Source: an uncultured Clostridia bacterium
Lineage (GTDB): Bacteria > Bacillota > Clostridia > Christensenellales > UBA1242
NCBI GenBank assembly: GCA_947632645.1
Contig: CANRQB010000004.1
Span: 1-60,853 of the forward strand
Reading direction: 5' to 3'
Length of the DNA stretch: 60,853 bases
Position 1 is the first letter of the stretch, and each line of letters begins with the position of its first letter. The notes beneath the pieces were generated by a model. It had not been told where the DNA came from. It worked only from the letters and a program-made list of their open reading frames with translations, and ran no database searches. This document shows, piece after piece, positions 34,267 to 41,252 of this stretch. The translations under genes were made by a program, and so were the position numbers.

Positions 34267-34295
34267 ATTATACCATGTCTTTAGGTTTTTGTCAA
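34267..34295 (-). promoter_or_regulatory. Consensus promoter of the metallopeptidase module, leaderless geometry
   Basis: Minus strand TTGACA (34295-34290), 17-bp spacer, TATAAT (34272-34267), then 6 nt to the ATG at 34260. Both hexamers are perfect. It abuts repeat copy D. Confidence 0.9.
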
Positions 34296-34301
34296 TAGAA
34301 T

Positions 34302-34389
34302 GGCGGGGGCTAACGCGCAAAACTTTTGTTTTGCGCAGGCGGGCAAACTGCCCGCCAATCTGCCCGCTGGGCAGATGTTAGCCCCCGCC
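34302..34389 (-). repeat. GC-rich cloverleaf element, copy D
   Basis: GGCGGGGGCTAAC (34302-34314) pairs with GTTAGCCCCCGCC (34377-34389). The arms are GCGCAAAAC/GTTTTGCGC (34315-34336), GGCGGGCA/TGCCCGCC (34338-34356) and ATCTGCCC/GGGCAGAT (34358-34376). It differs from copy C mainly in the hairpin loops (TTTT for ATT, GCT for ATT) and one linker base. Confidence 0.92.
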
Positions 34390-34447
34390 CGCATTTTTGT
34401 TGCAAAAAATTTTTATATGTGTTAATATAAAATAGTTAGGAGAAAAA

Positions 34448-36028
34448 ATGATTACAGTAAACAATGTGGCAGTGCAGTTTGGCAGCCGTAAACTTTTTGA
34501 TGAGGTCAATTTAAAATTCACCAAGGGCAATTGCTATGGCGTTATTGGTGCAAACGGCGCGGGCAAATCCACTTTTATGAAGGTGCTATCGGGCGAGTTA
34601 GAGCCAAATAAGGGCGATGTAACAATCCCCGCAAAAGAGCGCCTATCCGTGCTAGAACAAAACCAGGAAAAGTACAATGATTATACCGTTTTGCGTACCG
34701 TGCTTATGGGGCATAAACGTTTGGTGGAAATTATGGATGAGCGCGAAGCATTATATTCTAAGCCCGATTTTAGTGAAGAAGACGGCATCCGCGCGGGCGA
34801 TTTAGAGGCCGAATTTATGGAACTGGATGGCTATAATGCAGAAAGCGATGCCGAAAGTTTGCTAAACAGCCTGGACATTCCAAAAGAGTATCACAACAAA
34901 CTTATGGGAGAGGTGGACAGCAAAATTAAGGTTAAAGTGCTGCTTGCTCAGGCACTTTTTAACAATCCAGACAACCTTATATTAGACGAGCCAACCAACA
35001 ATTTGGACTTGAAAACTATCAGGTGGCTAGAAAATTTTATACTAGATTTTCCAAACACAATCATAATTGTCAGTCACAATCGCCACTTTTTAAATAAGGT
35101 TTGCACCCACATTTGCGATATCGACTATGGCAAAATAAATCTGTACCTTGGCAACTACGATTTTTGGTACGAATCCAGCCAACTTATTTTGCGCCAACAA
35201 AAAGAGCAAAATAAAAAAGCCGAGCAGCGCGCCAAAGAGTTGCAAGATTTTATTGCACGCTTTTCTGCCAACGCATCCAAATCGCGTCAGGCCACAAGCC
35301 GCAAAAAGGAGTTGGAGCGCTTGACTATAGAAGACATTAAGCCATCTAGCCGCAAATATCCGTACATCGATTGGAAGTTTGATCAGCGTATAGGCAACGA
35401 CATACTTTTTGTTAAAAACCTAACCAAAAAAGGTGTGTTTGAAAACGTGTCGTTCACTGTTAGGCCAGATAACAAAATTGCAATATTATCCGACAACAGC
35501 AATGTTGTAACCGCGCTTATGGAAATTTTGTCGGGCAACGATACCGACTACATGGGCGAGGTTAAGTGGGGCAAAACCATAAAAGTGGGCTATTTGCCAC
35601 AAAATAACAACAGCTATTTTGAAAATTGCGAACTGCCGCTAACCGATTGGATTGGCCAGTTCACTAAGGAAACGGATGCCACATTCTTGCGCAGTTGGTT
35701 GGGCAGGATGCTATTTAGCGGGGATGAAGCCAACAAAAAAGCCAAGGTGCTATCGGGTGGCGAAAAGGTGCGCTGTATGTTTGCAAAAATGATGTTAGAG
35801 GCGGGCAACTTCTTGTTGTTTGACGAGCCAACCAACCATCTAGATTTGGAAAGTATCACCGCACTAAATAAGGGTATGGAGCGTTTTGCTGGCAATATGA
35901 TTTTTGCCACGCATGACGAGGAGATTTTGTCTACTGTTGCCAACCGCATAATCCGCATTAACAAAACGCTAGAGTATGATAACGAAATCGATTACGAAAC
36001 CTATTTGGATACTCAACTTAAAAAATAG
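34448..36028 (+). CDS. ABC-F family ATPase with one degenerate ATP site
   Basis: A soluble twin-ATPase protein (526 aa) of the YkpA/YbiT-like ABC-F group, which acts on ribosomes. NBD1 has GANGAGKST and LILDEPTNNLD, but its signature, usually LSGGE-like, reads VDSKIKVKV. NBD2 has a normal LSGGEKVRC signature and LLFDEPTNHLD, but its Walker A reads LSDNSNVVTALM, with no Lys. In the ABC dimer each ATP site combines the Walker A of one domain with the signature of the other, so exactly one composite site is lost and the other intact. The NYDFWYE segment and the charged linker fit the family. Ribosome site TTAGGAG. Confidence 0.9.
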   Translation: MITVNNVAVQFGSRKLFDEVNLKFTKGNCYGVIGANGAGKSTFMKVLSGELEPNKGDVTIPAKERLSVLEQNQEKYNDYTVLRTVLMGHKRLVEIMDEREALYSKPDFSEEDGIRAGDLEAEFMELDGYNAESDAESLLNSLDIPKEYHNKLMGEVDSKIKVKVLLAQALFNNPDNLILDEPTNNLDLKTIRWLENFILDFPNTIIIVSHNRHFLNKVCTHICDIDYGKINLYLGNYDFWYESSQLILRQQKEQNKKAEQRAKELQDFIARFSANASKSRQATSRKKELERLTIEDIKPSSRKYPYIDWKFDQRIGNDILFVKNLTKKGVFENVSFTVRPDNKIAILSDNSNVVTALMEILSGNDTDYMGEVKWGKTIKVGYLPQNNNSYFENCELPLTDWIGQFTKETDATFLRSWLGRMLFSGDEANKKAKVLSGGEKVRCMFAKMMLEAGNFLLFDEPTNHLDLESITALNKGMERFAGNMIFATHDEEILSTVANRIIRINKTLEYDNEIDYETYLDTQLKK

Positions 36029-36153
36029 GAATTAAAAAATTCAAAAGATTTACTAGAAAATACAAAAAATTTCATAAAAAATTGCAAAAAAACGCAAAAA
36101 AATTGCAAAAATTCATTAAATTTTGTTAAATTTAGCAAAAATTTATAAAAATA

Positions 36154-36182
36154 TTGACAAAAATATCAATTTGTGGTACAAT
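36154..36182 (+). promoter_or_regulatory. Sigma-A promoter of the 115-codon gene
   Basis: TTGACA (36154-36159), 17-bp spacer, TACAAT (36177-36182), then a short leader with AGAGGTGG before the ATG at 36200. Confidence 0.82.
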
Positions 36183-36199
36183 AATTGTAGAGGTGGAAT

Positions 36200-36547
36200 A
36201 TGGATAAAAAAGATTTAGAAGCTCAAAAAGCACAAGAAGAATTTAGCAAAGCCAGAATTGAAGAATTAGAAACGGCAAAACGTATTAGAAGAAAAGTTGT
36301 TTTAACTCCTCTGTCAGAAGAAGAAAAACTCGCTTATGCAAAAAATGTTGCTACAACTGGCAAGCCAAGTATAGCCGAACCTGTAGCGGCAAATAAACAA
36401 CAAAAATCCGCAAAACAACTAGATAGCAAATCATTAAAAGGCAAAAAACCAACCCCTGAAGAAATTAGTTTCATTCGCAAACGTTTAACGGAAGAAGAAA
36501 AAAAGCAATGGGGAGAGGATATTCTTAATCACTTTAAAAATAACTAG
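36200..36547 (+). CDS. Hypothetical charged protein
   Basis: A 115-residue, strongly charged, probably largely disordered or helical protein (EAQKAQEEFSKARIEELETA, RLTEEEKKQWGEDILNHF). There is no membrane or signal segment and no known family. It has a clear promoter, ribosome site and terminator of its own, so it is likely a real single-gene unit. Confidence 0.6.
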   Translation: MDKKDLEAQKAQEEFSKARIEELETAKRIRRKVVLTPLSEEEKLAYAKNVATTGKPSIAEPVAANKQQKSAKQLDSKSLKGKKPTPEEISFIRKRLTEEEKKQWGEDILNHFKNN

Positions 36548-36564
36548 CGCTTGCTAGTTTTTTT
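36542..36564 (+). terminator. Terminator of the 115-codon gene
   Basis: AACTAGC, 4-nt loop, GCTAGTT and a run of T, overlapping the stop codon region. Confidence 0.83.
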
Positions 36565-36610
36565 ATGCTCGCATAATTCTTTTTAAATATCGGTTGGCAT
36601 ATAATTTAGT

Positions 36611-36865
36611 ATGTCTATGCTGGAAGAGGTGGAAAAACTTATGCTGTCGGCGGGCGTAAGTTTAAACTATCGAATTATAAATTTAAGCGGCAATTATTTG
36701 TATGTAGAGGGGATAAAATCGGTTATTTCGCTGTCTACTAGCGAGATGTTTTTTGGGCTAAAATCGGCAACGCTAAAGGTTTATGGAAATAATTTAAAAA
36801 TAAAATATCTAGATAAAACTTCGTGCACAATTTTTGGCACGATAAACAGGGTGGAAACCGAATGA
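36611..36865 (+). CDS. yqfC: Sporulation protein YqfC
   Basis: A small (84 aa) YabP/YqfC-family protein needed in the sporulating mother cell in Bacillus. YLYVEGIKSVISLSTSEMFFGLKSATLKVYG is the characteristic central part. TATAAT (36600-36605) ends 5 nt before the ATG. The gene overlaps yqfD by 4 nt (ATGA). The yqfC-yqfD order is conserved in spore formers. Confidence 0.9.
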   Translation: MSMLEEVEKLMLSAGVSLNYRIINLSGNYLYVEGIKSVISLSTSEMFFGLKSATLKVYGNNLKIKYLDKTSCTIFGTINRVETE

Positions 36866-37947
36866 AAATTGAACTGGAAGGGTATAATTTAGGCGAACTT
36901 ATAAAAACACTACACCGTAAAAAATTTACTTTATCAAATGTCTGCCAAACGGATAGTACGCACATTTCGTTTGAAATTGCGGACAAAGAAAGCGCGCGGA
37001 TAAATCGCTTTATTGCCAACTATAAAATAAAAAAAGGGCTAACCAAAATTAAACTTTTGCCGCGCCTTACACTTGCTAATTTGGGGGTTATTGTTGCGCT
37101 GTTTTTAGGCATTATTTTTGCCATTTTTTGCAGCAATTATGTTTGGCAAATCCGCATTTATGGCAACGAAAATATCTCTAAGCAAGAAATTATATCGGTG
37201 CTTAGCGATAATGGAATAAAAAAGGGCAAACTAAACACCAAATCTAACCAGCAGATAGAGGAAATTTTGCTTAATAACTATAACCGCTTGGCACAGGTGT
37301 CGGTTATCCGTGAGGGCACGGCAATTATAATAAATTTAAGCGAAAAATTGGTGTATAATCCGGGCGAGTTTTCGCCAATCACTGCCAAATATAGCGGAAT
37401 TATAACTGAAATTAATGTGCTAACCGGAACGCTTAATGTTAAGGTGGGCGATTATGTAAACGTGGGCGATACCCTTGTGCTGCCGTTCAATCTGGATAGC
37501 GCGGGCAACAAAATTTCAGTTTGCCCAGCCGCCGAAATTAAGGCGAAATTGTATATTACATCTAAGGCCGAAATAAACAAGATAACTTACGCGCTAGAGC
37601 GCACGGGCAAAACCAAAAAAGTGTACAACTATAGCATATTTAACAAACATTTATATGCAAAAAATAAAAATTCGTTTGATTTTTTTGAGTGCGAAGAGTA
37701 TAATACATATATATCAAATCTTATCCCAATTAAGCAAACCACAACCACATACTACGAATTAAAGCAGGTGGAAGTGGAGCATAATTTAGAACAAGAAAAG
37801 CCCGAACTTGTGGAAAAGGCGTATAACGACGCAATAAGCAAACTGCCGCAAGATTATACGCTTATAAACGAAAGCAATACAACAAGTTTGGTGGATAACA
37901 CGCTGTACGCAACCACAATTTTAACGGTGGAGGGGATAATAAGTTAA
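36862..37947 (+). CDS. yqfD: Sporulation protein YqfD
   Basis: A 361-residue single-pass membrane protein of the YqfD family, expressed with yqfC in the mother cell. After an N-terminal cytosolic domain there is a membrane helix (LGVIVALFLGIIFAIFCSNYVW), then an outer region with a POTRA-like segment (IRIYGNENISKQEIISVL) and IREGTAIIINLSEKLVY. The ORF track start (36823) lies inside yqfC; ATG 36862 gives MKIELEGYNLGEL and couples to the yqfC stop. Function is not biochemically known. Confidence 0.9.
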   Translation: MKIELEGYNLGELIKTLHRKKFTLSNVCQTDSTHISFEIADKESARINRFIANYKIKKGLTKIKLLPRLTLANLGVIVALFLGIIFAIFCSNYVWQIRIYGNENISKQEIISVLSDNGIKKGKLNTKSNQQIEEILLNNYNRLAQVSVIREGTAIIINLSEKLVYNPGEFSPITAKYSGIITEINVLTGTLNVKVGDYVNVGDTLVLPFNLDSAGNKISVCPAAEIKAKLYITSKAEINKITYALERTGKTKKVYNYSIFNKHLYAKNKNSFDFFECEEYNTYISNLIPIKQTTTTYYELKQVEVEHNLEQEKPELVEKAYNDAISKLPQDYTLINESNTTSLVDNTLYATTILTVEGIIS

Positions 37948-37956
37948 GGAGAACAA

Positions 37957-39375
37957 ATGATTAACATTATTGGCAAACTAGAAACAAATATAAAAAATGA
38001 TTTTGTATCGGTGTATAATGCGGTGCAAAATCTTTTTAATTTGCCCGAAAATGTTGTGGTTAATGTAAGTTTAATAGGCGCACAAAAAATGCGCACACTA
38101 AATAATACCACCCGGGGTATAGATAGGGTGACTGATGTGCTAACCTATCCTTATATTGATTTAAAGCCAAATGAGAGTTTAAATTTAGACGATTATAAGT
38201 TGGATATTGATGGGGCCACAAATACGCTTACAATAGGGGATATTTATATCTGCAGGGCGCAGGCAGAAAAGCAAGCAAAAGAGTACGGACATAGCGTACG
38301 GCGCGAACTTTGCTTTTTACTATGCCACGGATTATTGCACATTTTGGGCTACGACCACATGAAAAAGAAAGATGAAAAAGTTATGACAAACAAGCAAAAC
38401 GAAATTTTAAATTCACTAAATATTTTGCGAGAGCAAGATATACCTGCTGGGGTATCTAAAAAAAGTGTAAGCAAAAAAACAAAAGAGTTCACTTGCGGAT
38501 TTGTAACAGTGGTGGGGGAAACTAATGTTGGCAAAAGCACACTTATAAATGCACTGGTGGGGCATAAAGTTTCTATTGCTAGCCCCAAAAGCCAAACCAC
38601 GCGCGAAAACATTTGTGGAATTTATAACGATGATAACACACAGATTGTTTTTGTGGATACCCCCGGGTACCATAAGCGAAACACACTGGTTGATGACGAA
38701 ATGGATAAGCAAATTGCGTCGGCAAATGAGGATACCGAAGTTGTGCTTATGCTTATTAATGCCAATAAACCATTATACGAACAATACGAAAAATTGGCAA
38801 AAAAAGTTAACAAAACTGCAAAAAAACTGCTAATTATTAACAAAATGGATCAAACAACCTACGAAAAACTGGCAAAAGAGCTTGTTAAACTAAATAATAT
38901 TGATGTGGATGAAATAATCCCAATAAGCGCATTAAAGGGCAAAAATGTAGATAAACTTTTAAGCTTAATAAAAAAATATCTGCCAAAATATAACTACGAA
39001 ATGCGCTACTATCCAGCAGACGAATATACCAACAAAAATCTCCGTTTTATGTCGGCAGAAATAATCCGTGAAAAAGCGCTGTTGCTGCTGCAAGACGAGA
39101 TACCACACGGGGTATATGTTGCAATAACCGATTATAAAGAAGGTGGTAAAATAATAGATATATTTGCTGACATGTATTGCGAGCGCGAAAATCACAAGGC
39201 AATAATCCTTGGCAAAAACGGGGATATGATAAAAAAAATCTCCACCGCTGCCCGCAAATCTATCGAGCATTTGGTGGAACAAAAAGTAAACTTGCAACTA
39301 TATGTTAAGGTAAAACCCAACTGGCGAAACGACCTTAAAGCCCTGCAGCAATTCGGCCTAACCTTTGAAGAATAA
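37957..39375 (+). CDS. era: YbeY-Era fusion: rRNA endonuclease-like factor joined to the Era GTPase
   Basis: One continuous 472-residue frame. Residues ~1-155 are YbeY (TIGDIYICRAQAEKQAKEYG, then the zinc motif HGLLHILGYDH), a metal-dependent factor in 16S rRNA 3' processing. A short Lys/Ser linker follows (KKSVSKKTKE). Residues ~175-472 are Era: G1 GETNVGKST, G3 DTPGYH, G4 NKMD, G5 SALKG, and a KH domain with GKNGDMIKKI. Era binds the 3' end of 16S rRNA, the same region YbeY acts on. There is no internal stop, and no start codon at the usual Era N-terminus. Usually ybeY and era are separate genes of one operon. Confidence 0.93.
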   Translation: MINIIGKLETNIKNDFVSVYNAVQNLFNLPENVVVNVSLIGAQKMRTLNNTTRGIDRVTDVLTYPYIDLKPNESLNLDDYKLDIDGATNTLTIGDIYICRAQAEKQAKEYGHSVRRELCFLLCHGLLHILGYDHMKKKDEKVMTNKQNEILNSLNILREQDIPAGVSKKSVSKKTKEFTCGFVTVVGETNVGKSTLINALVGHKVSIASPKSQTTRENICGIYNDDNTQIVFVDTPGYHKRNTLVDDEMDKQIASANEDTEVVLMLINANKPLYEQYEKLAKKVNKTAKKLLIINKMDQTTYEKLAKELVKLNNIDVDEIIPISALKGKNVDKLLSLIKKYLPKYNYEMRYYPADEYTNKNLRFMSAEIIREKALLLLQDEIPHGVYVAITDYKEGGKIIDIFADMYCERENHKAIILGKNGDMIKKISTAARKSIEHLVEQKVNLQLYVKVKPNWRNDLKALQQFGLTFEE

Positions 39376-39400
39376 AAAAACTGCCTATTTGGCAGTTTTT
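39374..39400. terminator. Bidirectional terminator after ybeY-era
   Basis: CTGCC, 5-nt loop, GGCAG flanked by A7 and T5. It also serves the convergent 133-codon gene. Confidence 0.82.
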
Positions 39401-39800
39401 AACGAATATTTATTGTAATTATTTGTTGAGTGTGCGTCGTAATATAATTCACATTTGTATTAGATGCAGCAATCATCAGCTCATCTTTAAATTTTTCTGG
39501 TACATAATCCAATGCTTCTGGGCCTCCAAACACAAGTGACAAGCAAAATTCATAATCTTCAAAATATTCGCTAGGAATATCTTTTAAAACTTTTTCTCTG
39601 CTGCTTGCGCTTACGCTTTCATATGCCTCAATACACATATCTTTCGTTCGTTTTTTGTAAGGAATTTTATCTAAGTTAGATTTAACAATAACTTCAGCCC
39701 CACCACCAGAAACGCTACCAGAAACTTTCTTGTGTGTAACCACATGACTTTCTCGATACCTTTTGAAATGTTTAAATAAAAAATTGCTAATAATACCCAC
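39399..39800 (-). CDS. Hypothetical protein
   Basis: A 133-residue protein of unknown function. The N-terminus is basic (FKHFKRYRESHVVTHKK), then comes a Ser/Gly-rich patch (VSGSVSGGGAEVIV) and a helical acidic part (IPSEYFEDYEFCLSLVFGG). There is no membrane helix. AGGTAAAAAAG upstream is a moderate ribosome site. Confidence 0.55.
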   Translation of the reverse strand: MGIISNFLFKHFKRYRESHVVTHKKVSGSVSGGGAEVIVKSNLDKIPYKKRTKDMCIEAYESVSASSREKVLKDIPSEYFEDYEFCLSLVFGGPEALDYVPEKFKDELMIAASNTNVNYITTHTQQIITINIR

Positions 39801-39903
39801 TTTTTTACCTCCATATTGTTTAAATTCACTTGTATTTTACCATACAAATCACGTCTTGTCAATACCTTTTTGGAAAATTTTCATAAAAAACTGGCGGTGC
39901 CAG

Positions 39904-40614
39904 TTAAATAAAGGTGAAACTTTTTAGATCCTCGCCAAATTTGGCAAGCAAAATGTTGTGCAGCAGGCGAATGGCTTGTTTAAGGGTGTTTTCGTTTGGG
40001 GTAGTTGGTTGATTTTGCAAATTTGTTGCATCATTATTTAATTCAGTAGATTGCAGGGCGATATTTTTTATTGCGCTATAAACCTTGTTTTCAATTTGGA
40101 TGGTGCTTTCGCTTGCGGTGGGGGTGAAGTTGCCAGTTATTTTATCCAAATAAATATGTTTGGCGTCAAAAAACTCTAGCCCCATGCCGCTTATATCTAT
40201 AAACTTAATAATAAAACCGATTGTGGTGGGGTAGTGTTCACCAGTTTCCAACTCTTTTAATGCGTTTAGGGTGGCCAAAAATATTTCTGGTTCGCTTTTG
40301 CCTTTTGGAAGCAGGTTGTTTAAAATATCCAAAATAATATAGCCGCAAATGGTTTTGTTATAGTCGGATGTGATGCCAAAAAAATTATCAATAACACTGG
40401 CTTGAGTTACAACATAACTGCCATTTTTTTCGCTTAAATCAAAATCGGCAAGGCAAAACGGCTGGGCAATGGCTTTAAATTTGGCCTTTTCTTTTTTAAC
40501 GCCCGCAAATTTGGCTGTTATTACTCCATTATTTAAAGCAAAAACAGAGGCAAGTTTGTCCGCCTCTGAATAGTCGGTTAGTTTTATTATTATTCCTTTA
40601 TCTTTAACGTCCAA
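39904..40614 (-). CDS. recO: DNA repair protein RecO
   Basis: RecO works with RecR to load RecA at gaps. The 236 residues have the N-terminal OB fold (GIIIKLTDYSEADKLASVFALNNGVITAKFAGVKK) and a helical C-terminal domain. The four-Cys zinc site present in many RecO proteins is not seen; only two scattered Cys occur. It is on the opposite strand from ybeY-era, which often precedes it in other genomes. It overlaps the upstream 80-codon gene by 11 nt. Confidence 0.88.
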   Translation of the reverse strand: MDVKDKGIIIKLTDYSEADKLASVFALNNGVITAKFAGVKKEKAKFKAIAQPFCLADFDLSEKNGSYVVTQASVIDNFFGITSDYNKTICGYIILDILNNLLPKGKSEPEIFLATLNALKELETGEHYPTTIGFIIKFIDISGMGLEFFDAKHIYLDKITGNFTPTASESTIQIENKVYSAIKNIALQSTELNNDATNLQNQPTTPNENTLKQAIRLLHNILLAKFGEDLKSFTFI

Positions 40615-40846
40615 CTGATATTTCGGCTTGCTGCTGCGCTTTTTTATTTTTACGTTCGATTTTAAGGCGTGCCTTTAACTCTTGGTGCATCTCGTATATA
40701 TTTTCTTGCTTTTCAGCCGCATAATTAAGCCTGCGCGTTGCCATATATAGCCAGAAGGCAGTTGGATTTTTAATACCTTTGGAATAAGATTTATCCATTA
40801 AATCGAAATAACCGCGATTAAGTTGCTCTAAAGTCAATTTTTCCAT
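40604..40846 (-). CDS. Small hypothetical protein coupled to recO
   Basis: An 80-residue helical, basic protein (MEKLTLEQLNRGYFDLMDKS, then KNKKAQQQAEISVGR). No family is recognised. AAAGGAGG at good spacing supports the start. The 3' end overlaps recO by 11 nt, so the two are cotranscribed. Confidence 0.65.
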   Translation of the reverse strand: MEKLTLEQLNRGYFDLMDKSYSKGIKNPTAFWLYMATRRLNYAAEKQENIYEMHQELKARLKIERKNKKAQQQAEISVGR

Positions 40847-41011
40847 AACTACCTCCTTTTTATTATATGCAAACCTTTCCTTTTGTATACAATCATTATA
40901 TATTAAAAATTTTTAAAAGGCAACCCTTAAACGCAAATTTTTTTTAATATTTATTTTTTTTAGTTGGTTGATTTTTATTTGACAACACTAGATGTTGGGG
41001 CGAGTAAGGGT

Positions 41012-41102
41012 GGGGGCTTTTATGCGCCCGTTAGGGCGCCTTGCGGCAACGGGTTGCCGCCCGCGTTAAAACCCCGCACGGGGTTTTAACGCAAAAGCCC
41101 CC
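41012..41102 (+). repeat. GC-rich cloverleaf element, copy E
   Basis: GGGGGCTTTT (41012-41021) pairs with AAAAGCCCCC (41093-41102). The arms are GCGCCC/GGGCGC (41024-41039), GCGGCAA/TTGCCGC (41043-41060) and GCGTTAAAACCCC/GGGGTTTTAACGC (41063-41092). The outer repeat is identical to copy B. It lies in the 406-bp gap between the 80-codon gene (40846) and ppdK (41253). The rest of the gap is AT-rich, with possible but weak ppdK promoters (TTGCTA, 17 bp, TATTCT near 41173-41201; TTGACA at 41206). Confidence 0.9.
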
Positions 41103-41252
41103 GGCCCGTTTAAGCACAAAGCCACAAAAAGCAGATAATTTTAAACAATTTATAAAATTTTGCAAAATTCGTTTGCTATTTTTTTGCAGATTTATTATTC
41201 TATTTTTGACAATAATTACAAAAACACTAGTCAATTAAATTTAGGAGGACAA

